30,693 nucleotides of DNA from an uncultured Bacteroides sp. (GCF_958445495.1 NZ_CAUCSQ010000046.1:1-30693), one strand, 5' to 3'. Positions 7,421 to 15,647 are shown, counted from the first letter of the stretch. The notes: generated by a model from the sequence alone, not told the origin. Numbers and translations: made by a program.

Positions 7421-8317
7421 ATGAAAAAATTAATTATGCGTTCATTCATCGTACTTCTTTGTTTAATGCCTTCTCTCCTGTTCGCCCGGCAAAACCGGCT
7501 GGAAGCCCAATTGAAACAGGCTGTCAAAGATAAAAAAGGCGAAATAGGAATCGCTGTCATCATTGACGGCAAAGATACGGTAACCGTCAATAACGAGATT
7601 CATTATCCGCTGATGAGTGTTTTCAAGTTTCACCAGGCACTGGCGCTGGCCGATTATATGGAAAAACGGAAACAACCGCTGGAAACCCGGCTACCGATTG
7701 AAAAGGCGGATTTGAAACCGGACACTTACAGCCCGTTACGGGACCGGTATCCGCAGGGAGGCATTGAAATGAGCATTGCCGACTTGCTGAAATATACGCT
7801 CCAACAGAGCGACAACAATGCCTGCGATATTCTTTTTGCCTACCAGGGCGGGCCGGATGCGGTGAACGGATATATCCGTTCGCTGGGAATCAGGGAATGT
7901 GCCATTACCGCAACCGAAGACGAGATGCACCAAGACCTGGACTTGTGTTACCGCAACTGGACTACTCCGCTGGCTGCCGCCGAATTATTGGAGATATTCC
8001 ACAAAAAGCCCCTGTTCGGCAAGGCGTACAAAGACTTCATCTACCGGACAATGGTGGAATGCCGGACTGGGCAGGACCGTCTGGTCGCTCCGTTGCTCGA
8101 TAAAAAAGCGATTGTAAGCCATAAGACCGGAACGGGCGACCGCAACGCGGAAGGACGGCAAATCGGTTGCAACGATATCGGCTTCGTCCTTTTGCCTGAC
8201 GGCCGTACTTACAGCATAGCCGTTTTTGTGAAGGATTCCGAGGAGAGCAACCAGGCGAACAGCAAGATTATCGCTGATATTTCCCGCATTGTTTACGAAT
8301 ACGTCATGCAACATTAA
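7421..8317 (+). CDS. Class A (subclass A2-like) beta-lactamase
   Basis: A periplasmic serine beta-lactamase of 298 aa that would hydrolyse the beta-lactam ring. The N-terminus (KKLIMRSFIVLLCLMPSLLF, cleavage near residue 22) is a signal peptide. All active-site motifs are present: S66-V-F-K69, S130-D-N132, E166 in TEDEMH, and K235-T-G237 in SHKTGTGDR. The MSVFKFH, CYRNW and EDEMH contexts resemble the Bacteroides CblA/CepA/CfxA and PER branch, which commonly shows cephalosporinase activity. I cannot assign it to a named enzyme. It begins an operon-like run, with the next gene starting 21 bp later. No mobile element adjoins it, so it looks like a resident chromosomal gene. The substrate range is not readable from sequence. 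Confidence 0.92.
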   Translation: MKKLIMRSFIVLLCLMPSLLFARQNRLEAQLKQAVKDKKGEIGIAVIIDGKDTVTVNNEIHYPLMSVFKFHQALALADYMEKRKQPLETRLPIEKADLKPDTYSPLRDRYPQGGIEMSIADLLKYTLQQSDNNACDILFAYQGGPDAVNGYIRSLGIRECAITATEDEMHQDLDLCYRNWTTPLAAAELLEIFHKKPLFGKAYKDFIYRTMVECRTGQDRLVAPLLDKKAIVSHKTGTGDRNAEGRQIGCNDIGFVLLPDGRTYSIAVFVKDSEESNQANSKIIADISRIVYEYVMQH

Positions 8318-8338
8318 CATCCATACAACATCATTTAT

Positions 8339-9730
8339 ATGAGACTGCACCACATCGCTATCTGGACGTTCCGTCTGGAAGAATTAAAGGAATTCTACGT
8401 CCGTTTCTTCGGAGGAAAAAGTAATGAGAAATATATCAACCCCAAGAAAGGGTTCGAGTCTTACTTCATCTCTTTCGGCGAAGGTCCTTCTTTGGAACTG
8501 ATGAGCCGCACGGACGTGCAGAACACTCCCATCGAAGAGAACAGGCTCGGCCTGACACATCTCGCCTTCACTTTTCCCAGCCGGGAGGAAGTGCTCCGTT
8601 TCACTGAAGAGATGCGCTCGGAAGGATATGTCATCGCCGGCGAGCCCCGCACTTCGGGAGACGGTTATTTTGAAAGCGTAGTCCTCGACCCTGACGGGAA
8701 CCGCATCGAATGCGTCTACCGGAAAGAGGAAGAAGAAACGGCGGCTGGAACGGAAGCCGGAATGAAAGGCGACTTTTCCGTAACGCTTGACACGGAACGT
8801 CTGCTTCTCCGTCCTTTCGAAGAGAAAGACGCCGAAGTGTTTTTCGCCTGTTGCCGGAATCCCAACCTGGGCAACAATGCCGGATGGGCTCCCCACCGTA
8901 CCCCGGAAGAGTCCCGGAACATCCTCCGTTCCGTGTTCATAGGGCAGGAAGGCGTATGGGCGATAGTATTGAAGGAAACGCAACAGCTAATCGGTTCGGT
9001 GGGAATCGTCCCCGACCCCAAACGGGAGAATCCGCAGGCGCGGATGTTGGGATACTGGCTCGATGAAGCGCATTGGGGCAAAGGGTATATGACGGAAGCG
9101 GTAGAGGCTGTGCTCGACTACGGATTCAGGGAACTGAAACTGAGCCTCATCACCGCCAACTGTTATCCGCACAACAAACGTTCGGAACAAGTATTGAAAA
9201 AGAACGGTTTTATCTGCGAAGGCACGCTCCACCAGGCGGAACTGGCTTACAACGGGAACATGTACGACCATTTGTGTTATTATCTTCCCGGCATCTCCCG
9301 TCCCGCTCCGGAAGATTATGAGGAGATTCTCCAGTTATGGGAAGCGTCTGTCCGCCACACCCATCATTTTCTTACGGAAGAGCATATCCAGTTTTACAAG
9401 CCGCTGGTACGCGAACACTACCTGCCGGCTGTCGGGCTTTACGTCATCCGGAATGCCGGCGGAAAGATTGCCGCCTTCATGGGACTGAGCGGCGAGTTGA
9501 TTGAAATGCTGTTCGTACACCCCGACGAACAGGGAAAAGGATACGGCAGCCAACTGATAAAGTATGCTGTCCGCCACAAGAAGATTTACAAGGTAGACGT
9601 GAACGAGCAGAATGAAAAGGCTCTCCGGTTCTATCTTCATCTGGGATTCCGGATTACCGGAAGGGACGAGACGGACGGCATGGGCAAACCGTTTCCCATT
9701 CTCCACCTTCAATGGGCGGAAACGAGATGA
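8339..9730 (+). CDS. VOC-GNAT-GNAT triple-domain fusion protein
   Basis: One uninterrupted frame of 463 aa encodes three domains. Residues 1-128 form a glyoxalase/VOC domain with plausible metal ligands H5, E53, H74 and E124 (DPDGNRIECV). Residues about 150-315 form a RimJ/RimL-type acetyltransferase with the acetyl-CoA loop around HWGKGYMTEA (245-254) and a typical NKRSEQVLKKNGF segment. Residues about 322-460 form a second GNAT of YjaB-like type with DEQGKGYGSQL (396-406). The linker at 128-145 is Glu/Ala-rich. It follows the beta-lactamase gene by 21 bp and overlaps the next gene by ATGA. VOC and GNAT domains are often found in antibiotic or electrophile resistance, but no substrate can be named. 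Confidence 0.85.
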   Translation: MRLHHIAIWTFRLEELKEFYVRFFGGKSNEKYINPKKGFESYFISFGEGPSLELMSRTDVQNTPIEENRLGLTHLAFTFPSREEVLRFTEEMRSEGYVIAGEPRTSGDGYFESVVLDPDGNRIECVYRKEEEETAAGTEAGMKGDFSVTLDTERLLLRPFEEKDAEVFFACCRNPNLGNNAGWAPHRTPEESRNILRSVFIGQEGVWAIVLKETQQLIGSVGIVPDPKRENPQARMLGYWLDEAHWGKGYMTEAVEAVLDYGFRELKLSLITANCYPHNKRSEQVLKKNGFICEGTLHQAELAYNGNMYDHLCYYLPGISRPAPEDYEEILQLWEASVRHTHHFLTEEHIQFYKPLVREHYLPAVGLYVIRNAGGKIAAFMGLSGELIEMLFVHPDEQGKGYGSQLIKYAVRHKKIYKVDVNEQNEKALRFYLHLGFRITGRDETDGMGKPFPILHLQWAETR

Positions 9731-10275
9731 ACCTGCATACTTTACTGTCCGGACGGATAACTATAGAGGACATACGGGAGGTATTGCAGCATATCCGCAA
9801 TGACAGACAGTACAGAGAAGAGGTCTATCGGCTGATTTTCGACAAGGATGATTTCGTCGCTTACCAGGCGTTATGGATATGCACTCATTTTCCGGATACG
9901 GAAATAGAATGGATGCGCTCCAAACAGGATGAGTTGACAGACGCCTTATTTGCCTGCCTGCATAGCGGAAAACGGAGGCTGATGCTGAACCTGCTGTACC
10001 GGCAACCCGTAAACGACCCGCCGAGAATGGACTTGCTGGACTTCTGCCTGGAACGCATGATGTCGCACCAGGAACCTGTCGGGGTGCAGTCTATCTGCAT
10101 GAAGCTCGCCTACAAGCTGACGCATTCTATCCCCGAACTGCAACAGGAACTGCGCCTTTTGCTTGAAATGATGGAACCGGAATTGCTGTCTCCCGCATTG
10201 CGTTCTTCGCGAAAGAATGTGCTGAAAAAACTGGTTCACCGCAAAGGAGAACGCAAAAAGGGAGGAAAGGGATAG
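9727..10275 (+). CDS. Helical-repeat-like protein of unknown function
   Basis: The 182-aa protein seems all-helical with HEAT-like pairs of amphipathic helices. It has no signal peptide and ends in a very basic tail (RKNVLKKLVHRKGERKKGGKG). I choose the ATG at 9727, which overlaps the upstream stop as ATGA, rather than the in-frame ATG at 9712, because translational coupling is usual in this arrangement. It is the third gene after the beta-lactamase and the fusion protein. The family is not recognised with certainty. HEAT-like proteins usually bind proteins or nucleic acid, and no catalytic residues are seen. Confidence 0.75.
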   Translation: MNLHTLLSGRITIEDIREVLQHIRNDRQYREEVYRLIFDKDDFVAYQALWICTHFPDTEIEWMRSKQDELTDALFACLHSGKRRLMLNLLYRQPVNDPPRMDLLDFCLERMMSHQEPVGVQSICMKLAYKLTHSIPELQQELRLLLEMMEPELLSPALRSSRKNVLKKLVHRKGERKKGGKG

Positions 10276-10307
10276 GAAAGAGTTGAACACACCGGATTCT
10301 TTCCGTC

Positions 10308-10440
10308 CGGATTACGTAAGCCGTGCGCTTGACTCCGAGTTTACCGGGCAGACCGAAAGAAAGAATTCCCGCAAAGGACAAGACGCGGTTTCTACTGAAC
10401 GGAAAGCCCGTATGCCCTTTGCGGGAATCTGCATAATCCG
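10308..10440. repeat. Nested inverted repeats in convergent intergenic region
   Basis: ATTCCCGCAAAGG (10365-10377) is perfectly inverted as CCTTTGCGGGAAT (10416-10428), with 38 bp between. Outside it CGGATTA (10308-10314) is inverted as TAATCCG (10434-10440). The two pairs nest, so a single transcript could fold into one long structure. The region lies between the ends of the gene at 9727 and the MaoC gene. It may act as a shared 3' structure, but there is no U-tract. Confidence 0.6.
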
Positions 10441-10455
10441 CATGTGTTATCGGAT

Positions 10456-10518
10456 TTTCCGTTCTTCCTGTTTCCGCTTTCTTTGTTTTCCTGTCTTCCG
10501 GAATACGGCGAACGGAAA
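10456..10518. repeat. Second inverted repeat, TTTCCGTTC / GAACGGAAA
   Basis: TTTCCGTTC (10456-10464) pairs with GAACGGAAA (10510-10518) across 45 bp. It ends just before the stop of the MaoC gene at 10522. Reading from the minus strand it could form a hairpin after the MaoC stop codon. Confidence 0.45.
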
Positions 10519-10521
10519 GAA

Positions 10522-10986
10522 TCAGTTGAAGTAATACAAGAACACTGCGATTCCTTCAAGCGCCTTTTTCGGCTGGTCTTTTATCTCGATGGCGAACTTG
10601 ATTTCAGCTTTCGCCACACCGCGCAGATTAGTCAGCGAATGCAAGGTGGTAATCAGCCGGATGCTCTGTCCCGCCAACACCGCCTGTCCGAATTTCATTT
10701 TATCCATGCCGTAGTTAATCATCATTTTCAGATTGTTCACCTGGATAATCTGGTTCCACAGATACGGAAGCATGGACAGGGTCAGATAGCCGTGGGCGAT
10801 TGTGCTCTTATAGGGGCTGTCTGTTTTCGCACGTTCCGTATCCACATGAATCCACTGATGGTCCAGCGTCGCATCCGCAAAAAGATTGATGCGTTCCTGC
10901 GAGAGCTCCACATAATCCGAAACGCCTATTTGCTGTCCTACAAATTTTTCAAATTCTTCGTACGAATTGATAATTACTTTTTCCAT
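10522..10986 (-). CDS. MaoC-like dehydratase
   Basis: This 154-aa single hot-dog-fold protein belongs to the MaoC/NodN-like (R)-hydratase group, which adds water to trans-2-enoyl thioesters. The hydratase motif is visible: D42 and H47 in FADATLDHQWIHVD, then a downstream STIAHGYLTLSMLPYL stretch typical of the group. The length is normal for a single-domain member. It stands alone on the minus strand with a -7 box at 11038-11031, back to back with the RluA-type gene. Natural substrate and pathway are unknown, since no fatty-acid or polyhydroxyalkanoate genes are nearby. Confidence 0.88.
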   Translation of the reverse strand: MEKVIINSYEEFEKFVGQQIGVSDYVELSQERINLFADATLDHQWIHVDTERAKTDSPYKSTIAHGYLTLSMLPYLWNQIIQVNNLKMMINYGMDKMKFGQAVLAGQSIRLITTLHSLTNLRGVAKAEIKFAIEIKDQPKKALEGIAVFLYYFN

Positions 10987-11030
10987 ATTCTCATCGCTTT
11001 ATGGGGGTTATTATAATGTTAATCGGGGTA

Positions 11031-11069
11031 CAAATATAGAATAAAATTCGCGGATTTACCTTACTTTTG
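11031..11069. promoter_or_regulatory. Divergent -7 boxes between MaoC and RluA genes
   Basis: TATATTTG on the minus strand (11038-11031) faces the MaoC gene. TACTTTTG on the plus strand (11062-11069) faces the RluA-type gene, whose ATG follows 17 bp later. Neither has a clear TTG at the expected distance. Confidence 0.45.
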
Positions 11070-11086
11070 CAGCAATAATCATATTC

Positions 11087-12778
11087 ATGCATAAACCGAT
11101 GATACATTTTTTCAAGAAGCCTGTTTCCCGTATTCCATTACCGGAAAAATTTACTTATCCCTTTCATTACACGCCTCATCCTTTGTGCGTACTGGCTGCG
11201 GAAGAGGTGAAAGAATACATCGCCGGCCGGAAAGAATGGCGGGAAGAACTGGCGCTCGGAAAAATGTTCGGTGTGCTGGTCGTACAGAAAAAGGAGGAAG
11301 CGGAAAAAGAAACCGGCGACGGGAAAGCAGCGGACGGGCAAAAAAGCGGCATCGGTTATTTAGCTGCCTTTTCCGGCAACCTGGCGGGAAAAAACAGCCA
11401 TTCCTTTTTTGTTCCTCCGGTCTATGACTTGCTGCAGCCGCAAGGGTTCTTCAAGAGAGAGGAAGAGCGGATTTCCGCCATCAACGACCGTATCGACGAA
11501 CTGGAGTGCAGCGCTCTTTACCTGGACTCGAAAGAAAAGCTGGAAGTTGAAACCGGACGGGCGGTAACCGCCCTGCATCTGGCTAAAGAGGAGTTGAAAG
11601 CCGCCAAAAAGGCAAGAGAAAACCGCCGGCAGTCTTCTCCCGCCCTCTCCGACGAGGAACAAGCCGCCCTGATTCGGGAAAGCCAATATCAAAAGGCGGA
11701 ATATAAGAGAAAAGAAAGAGAATGGAAAAAACGGCTGGAAGAGCTTGAAACGGATGTCAAGCATTTCAAGTCCGAAATAGAGCTTTTGAAGGCAGAGCGC
11801 AAAGAACGCTCGGCGGCCCTGCAAAAAAAGCTGTTCGAACAGTTCCGGATGCGGAATGCCCTGGGAGAGGTGAAAGACCTGTACGCTATTTTCGAACAAA
11901 CCGTTCAGAGAGTCCCGCCTGGCGGCGCAGGCGAATGCGCGTTGCCCAAGTTATTGCAGTACGCATACCTCCATCAGCTCAAACCACTGGCAATGGCGGA
12001 ATTCTGGTGGGGAAACTCCCCGAAAAACGAAATACGGCATCACGGGTATTACTATCCTTCCTGCAAAGGGAAATGCGAGCCTATCCTGCAACATATGCTG
12101 CAAGGGCTGGAGGTGGAAGATAACCCGCTTCTGAAGAATGTGCACAAAGACGCCGAACTGGAAATCGTATTTGAGGACGAATGGCTGGCAGTAGTCAATA
12201 AGCCCGCCGGAATGTTGTCCGTACCGGGAAAAGCGGAGGAAGCGGATTCCGTCTATCACCGTTTGAGAAAGAAGTATCCGGACGCCACCGGGCCTATGAT
12301 TGTGCACCGGTTGGACATGGCGACTTCGGGATTGTTGCTTGTTGCCAAGACGAAAGAAATCCACCGGCATTTACAGAGGCAGTTTGAGGACCGGAGCATC
12401 AGGAAAAGATACATAGCCCTGCTGGACGGAACCGTACAAGCGGAAAATACCGGAAGAATCGAATTGCCGCTCCGCCTGAATCCCCTTGACCGTCCCCGGC
12501 AGGTGGTTGACGAAAAGGACGGCAAGGAAGCCATTACGGAATACCGGATAACCGGCCGTTGTTCCGGATGCACCCGCATCGCCTTTTATCCCCTGACCGG
12601 ACGGACGCACCAGTTACGGGTACATGCCGCCCACCCCAAAGGACTGGGCTGTCCCATCCTCGGCGACGAACTTTACGGGAGAAAAGCGGACAGGCTGTAT
12701 CTCCATGCCGAATACCTGGAATTCCTGCATCCCGTACACGGCGGCCTTATCCGCATACAAAAGGATGCCGGATTTTAA
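11087..12778 (+). CDS. RluA-family pseudouridine synthase with long coiled-coil N-terminal extension
   Basis: The C-terminal part (about 355-560) is an RluA/RsuA-type catalytic domain that converts uridine to pseudouridine in RNA. It has the catalytic D410 in HRLDMATSG, the VVNKPAGMLSVPG entry motif (369-381) and the GRTHQLRVH motif. E. coli RluA-type enzymes are far shorter (about 220-330 aa); this protein has 563 aa. Residues about 120-270 are charged and predicted by eye to be coiled coil (ELKAAKKARENRR, KKRLEELETDVKHFKSEIEL). Residues 1-115 form another small domain. The target nucleotide cannot be told. An alternative ATG at 11099 is possible. The gene converges on the MATE gene with 22 bp between stops. 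Confidence 0.88.
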   Translation: MHKPMIHFFKKPVSRIPLPEKFTYPFHYTPHPLCVLAAEEVKEYIAGRKEWREELALGKMFGVLVVQKKEEAEKETGDGKAADGQKSGIGYLAAFSGNLAGKNSHSFFVPPVYDLLQPQGFFKREEERISAINDRIDELECSALYLDSKEKLEVETGRAVTALHLAKEELKAAKKARENRRQSSPALSDEEQAALIRESQYQKAEYKRKEREWKKRLEELETDVKHFKSEIELLKAERKERSAALQKKLFEQFRMRNALGEVKDLYAIFEQTVQRVPPGGAGECALPKLLQYAYLHQLKPLAMAEFWWGNSPKNEIRHHGYYYPSCKGKCEPILQHMLQGLEVEDNPLLKNVHKDAELEIVFEDEWLAVVNKPAGMLSVPGKAEEADSVYHRLRKKYPDATGPMIVHRLDMATSGLLLVAKTKEIHRHLQRQFEDRSIRKRYIALLDGTVQAENTGRIELPLRLNPLDRPRQVVDEKDGKEAITEYRITGRCSGCTRIAFYPLTGRTHQLRVHAAHPKGLGCPILGDELYGRKADRLYLHAEYLEFLHPVHGGLIRIQKDAGF

Positions 12779-12800
12779 GGAAAGATACCGGATTCCGCAA

Positions 12801-14174
12801 TCAGACCGCCGTCCGGGTAACCGCCTGATTGGTAAACACCTGTCTTTTCAACTTCCGGTACACGTAGGCAAAAGCGGGAACCAGGAACAAATCTGCGGCT
12901 ATCCAAGCCATCGGGTCGCCATAGCATACGGCAAGGAAACCGAAAGCGGGAACCGCATAAAGGCTGACAAGGATACGGGCAATCATTTCCGCTACTCCGG
13001 AGAACATGGCGAGATTGGTGAAACCGACTCCCTGAATCGTATAACGCAGGATACAGAGCAGTCCGAGTACCGGGAAGAACATACAAGAGACATGAAGGAA
13101 GAGTTCCGTATCCAGCAGTATTTCCGTCTCCGAAGGGTCTACGAAGATTAAGGCGAAATATTTCGCTCCCGCCATCAAAAGCACAAAAGTGAATGCCGCA
13201 TAGACCATCATCATCAAAGCGCTTGCCTTGATTCCCAACCAGATGCGCTCCGGCTTTCCCGCCCCGTAGTTCTGCCCGCTATAGGTCGCCATCGCGATGC
13301 CCAGGCTCTCGAACGTACAGATAAAGAACATCTTGATGCGCATCGCAGAGGTAAAGGCGGCGACACAGGCTGTTCCCAGGGCATTATTGGCGCTCTGGAG
13401 CATGATACTGCCGATGGCGGTAATCGAGAACTGCAACCCCATCGGCACGCCGATATAAAGCAATCTTCCCGCCAATTTGGACTGGAAACGGCGTTCTTTC
13501 GGCGAGCTTCTCAATATCTCGAATTTCCGATACATATAGACGTAACAAAGAACGGCTGAGAATCCTTGCGAGAACACGGTGGCGATAGCGGCTCCCGCCA
13601 CTCCCCAACCGAGCGTAAGAATGCAAAACAAGTCGAGAACGATGTTCAGGACTGTAGAGAGAAGCAGGAACCAGAAAGGGGTTTTGCTGTCTCCCAACGC
13701 ACGGATAATGCTGGAAAGGAGGTTATAGAAGAATGTGAAAGGCACACCGATAAAAGTGACAAGCAGGTAAGCGTAGGCTCCTTCAAAAATAGTTTCCGGC
13801 GTGCGCATCATCCGGAGGATATCCGCACATAAAAGACTGGTGGCAACGGCAATGGCTACGGACATTCCCATAGCGAGTTTCAAGCTGACGGAAACGTAAC
13901 TGCGCATCGTACTGTAGTCTCTTGCCCCGAACTTCTGCGCCACCGGAATGCCGAAACCTCCGCAACAACCGTTACAGAATCCCAAAATGAGAAAAACGAC
14001 CGACGTACTGGCTCCCACGGAAGCCAACGCATTAATTCCCAAAAACTTTCCGACGATTGCGGCATCGACAAGCGAATATGTCTGTTGCAGCAGATTGCCG
14101 AGCAAAAGCGGCAGTGTGAACTTTAAAATCAGGGGTAATGCCGGCCCCGCCGTCATCTCTTTAGAGGTTGCCAT
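12801..14174 (-). CDS. MATE family multidrug/Na+ antiporter
   Basis: A 457-aa inner-membrane exporter of the MATE family with about twelve hydrophobic helices. It begins MATSKEMTAGPALPLILKFT, a typical start in which the first helix contains PLLLGNLLQQTYSLVDAAIVGK. The middle has the second-half counterpart IGVPMGLQFSITAIGSIMLQ. An in-frame ATG lies at 14264, but the -7 box at 14206-14199 lies inside that extension, so I use 14174. MATE proteins exchange Na+ or H+ for cationic drugs or metabolites; the substrate is unknown. The C-terminus ends close to the RluA stop codon, convergently. Confidence 0.9.
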   Translation of the reverse strand: MATSKEMTAGPALPLILKFTLPLLLGNLLQQTYSLVDAAIVGKFLGINALASVGASTSVVFLILGFCNGCCGGFGIPVAQKFGARDYSTMRSYVSVSLKLAMGMSVAIAVATSLLCADILRMMRTPETIFEGAYAYLLVTFIGVPFTFFYNLLSSIIRALGDSKTPFWFLLLSTVLNIVLDLFCILTLGWGVAGAAIATVFSQGFSAVLCYVYMYRKFEILRSSPKERRFQSKLAGRLLYIGVPMGLQFSITAIGSIMLQSANNALGTACVAAFTSAMRIKMFFICTFESLGIAMATYSGQNYGAGKPERIWLGIKASALMMMVYAAFTFVLLMAGAKYFALIFVDPSETEILLDTELFLHVSCMFFPVLGLLCILRYTIQGVGFTNLAMFSGVAEMIARILVSLYAVPAFGFLAVCYGDPMAWIAADLFLVPAFAYVYRKLKRQVFTNQAVTRTAV

Positions 14175-14198
14175 ACGTCTATGTTCTAAAATTGCGTG

Positions 14199-14206
14199 CA
14201 AAGATA
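14199..14206 (-). promoter_or_regulatory. -7 box (TATCTTTG) of the MATE gene
   Basis: TATCTTTG on the minus strand lies 24 bp upstream of the ATG at 14174 and decides that start. There is no clear TTG element upstream. Confidence 0.5.
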
Positions 14207-14321
14207 CGGAAAATCCGAAGAACTGATTCTTGTTTTCCTCTCCTCTTTTATTGACATAAATCAAAAAAGAGCCTATCCCGCCTCATGTCCGGAAGCGGCG
14301 TATCCGCCGATACCCCGCCCC

Positions 14322-14528
14322 TTATCTCTTTGCCAACCGTTTCGGGGAGCCGTGCCACGAACATCCCAGGCAATAGACTTCCGTCAGGTCGAAACCTTCC
14401 GTCGAAGCCTCCGGGTATTTGGGGACGACCTCGCCGTTTTCAAGCACATAGACGAGAAGCCTCTCGCCTTGCTCATTTTTCACATACATAGCGGCAATCT
14501 TACATTGCGGACATACTAACTTTCTCAT
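14322..14528 (-). CDS. Small zinc-ribbon protein, 68 aa
   Basis: The protein has two CxxC knuckles, C6-x2-C9 (VCPQC) and C53-x2-C56 (YCLGC), which fit one zinc ribbon. The middle (KNEQGERLLVYVLENGEVVPKYPEA) would form beta strands. There is no signal peptide. The function is unknown. It is followed on the same strand by nothing obvious, and it lies between the GNAT gene at 14605 and the MATE promoter. It is probably a real small gene because both Cys pairs and the family-like layout are intact. Confidence 0.7.
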   Translation of the reverse strand: MRKLVCPQCKIAAMYVKNEQGERLLVYVLENGEVVPKYPEASTEGFDLTEVYCLGCSWHGSPKRLAKR

Positions 14529-14604
14529 ACCGTTAAAGATATTTGCCGGTTGCTTTTTTTAATGTATTTCCAAATTCAGCGCCATACGCTCCGAAGAGGG
14601 CCGT

Positions 14605-15057
14605 TCAGACGCTTTTCCCGTAAACCCGCTGATGCTCTCCCCAAGGGTGGTAGCATTCTCCGAGATAGTCAAAACCAAAACGTTCATAATAGCTTGTATG
14701 GTCTGTGCACAAGTAGAGGTTTCCAAATCCTAAACGCCAGGCCTCTTTCTCCACCGCCTCGATTAACAATTTTCCGTAATTATGTCCCCTGTACCGTTCT
14801 TCCACGAATAAAGCGACCAGCCACGGATACAAATCCATCCGAGAATTAAAATCATTGGTAACCAGTCCGGCACAGCCTGCAATTTCGTCTTTATCCATCA
14901 AGAGATAGAATTGCGGCAAGGGGGATTCCGATTCCACGCAAGCCCTAAAGCAGTTGTCATAGACCATTTTGCTGTTTTCGTCAGCCCATTTGCTTTGGAA
15001 ATAGGCAATCGCTTCCTCCAAACAGCCGGCATTTTTCCGTAATGAAACGATATTCAT
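14605..15057 (-). CDS. GNAT family N-acetyltransferase
   Basis: This is a 150-aa single-domain acetyltransferase using acetyl-CoA. The acetyl-CoA loop is visible as VEERYRGHNYGKLLIEAVEKEA, with the typical C-terminal CTDHTSYYERFGFDYLG segment. The start is taken at MNIVSLRK (15057); a MV pair extends it by two codons to 15063. Two -7-like boxes (TACTTTTG 15169-15162 and TATATTTG 15159-15152) lie upstream, giving a leader of about 90 nt. The C-terminal signature resembles GNATs acting on small amines, but no substrate can be named. Confidence 0.85.
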   Translation of the reverse strand: MNIVSLRKNAGCLEEAIAYFQSKWADENSKMVYDNCFRACVESESPLPQFYLLMDKDEIAGCAGLVTNDFNSRMDLYPWLVALFVEERYRGHNYGKLLIEAVEKEAWRLGFGNLYLCTDHTSYYERFGFDYLGECYHPWGEHQRVYGKSV

Positions 15058-15151
15058 AACCATACGTTTTTATTTATCAATACGACGCTTATCTTCATTT
15101 GTGCGCCACCCGGATGCATGTTGCCCGGACATTCAACGATTCAAGCATTTG

Positions 15152-15169
15152 CAAATATATGCAAAAGTA
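15152..15169 (-). promoter_or_regulatory. Two closely spaced -7 boxes upstream of the GNAT gene
   Basis: On the minus strand TACTTTTG (15169-15162) and TATATTTG (15159-15152) stand 10 bp apart. One or both may be used; no convincing -33 element is seen. Confidence 0.4.
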
Positions 15170-15264
15170 CAGTTCATCCTAAAAACGGAGGGATAAATAT
15201 CGCCGATTTGCGGCGCACCGTACTGAATATTCGCCGAAAGAGAATGGGAACCCGGCAATTTCAT

Positions 15265-15272
15265 TATCTTTG
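15265..15272 (+). promoter_or_regulatory. -7 box (TATCTTTG) of the YgbA-like gene
   Basis: TATCTTTG lies 24 bp upstream of the first ATG (15297) of the Cys-rich protein. No TTG is found at the usual distance, as would fit an activator-dependent promoter. Confidence 0.45.
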
Positions 15273-15296
15273 TAACAAGATTATAAAGCTGGGCCG

Positions 15297-15611
15297 ATGG
15301 AAGAACAACGGATGGAAAAAAGGCATATCGCACAAGAAAAAAAGACGGTAGAGTTCATGATACGCCTCTACTGCCGGAAGAAGGAAAAGAAGGCCGCCCT
15401 CTGTCCGGAGTGTGCGGAACTTCTCCGTTATGCGCACGCACGCCTCGACCATTGCCCGCTGGGAGAAAAGAAAAGCCCGTGCAAGAAATGTGCCGTACAT
15501 TGTTACAAACCCGCCATGAGGGAACGGATGAAACGGGTGATGCGTTTTTCCGGACCGAGGATGTTGCTTTATGCTCCGCGGGAAGCCATACGGCATGTGT
15601 TGAACCGGTAA
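15297..15611 (+). CDS. YgbA-like, nitrous-oxide-stimulated promoter family protein
   Basis: The 104-aa basic protein matches the YgbA_NO family, named for a nitric or nitrous oxide-responsive E. coli gene of unknown function. Seven cysteines stand out: C26, C36-x2-C39, C53, C62-x2-C65 and C69 (KKCAVHCYKP). The spacing suggests metal binding. The C-terminal half (MRERMKRVMRFSGPRMLLYAP) is the family hallmark. The in-frame ATG at 15312 (MEKRHIAQEKK) is a plausible alternative start. The SDR gene follows 71 bp later, with a GC-rich hairpin between them. Confidence 0.8.
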   Translation: MEEQRMEKRHIAQEKKTVEFMIRLYCRKKEKKAALCPECAELLRYAHARLDHCPLGEKKSPCKKCAVHCYKPAMRERMKRVMRFSGPRMLLYAPREAIRHVLNR

Positions 15612-15620
15612 CATTTTTTT

Positions 15621-15647
15621 GCCCGGCAGCGTTTTTACCGGCCGGGC
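15621..15647. repeat. GC-rich 7-bp hairpin between the YgbA-like and SDR genes
   Basis: GCCCGGC (15621-15627) and GCCGGGC (15641-15647) form a hairpin with a 13-nt loop. It is preceded by a T run rather than followed by one, so it does not look like an intrinsic terminator of the plus strand. Confidence 0.4.

Noticed and set aside
7421..8317. Beta-lactamase gene as a recently acquired mobile resistance gene
   Set aside because: It has a native promoter, backbone-like base composition and no insertion sequence or integrase directly next to it.
8384..8983. 199-aa minus-strand frame opposite the VOC-GNAT-GNAT gene
   Set aside because: It is the shadow of a coding strand with clear VOC and GNAT motifs.
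10283..10534. 83-aa plus-strand frame in the intergenic region
   Set aside because: It spans nested inverted repeats and runs into the MaoC gene; the composition and lack of promoter do not support a gene.
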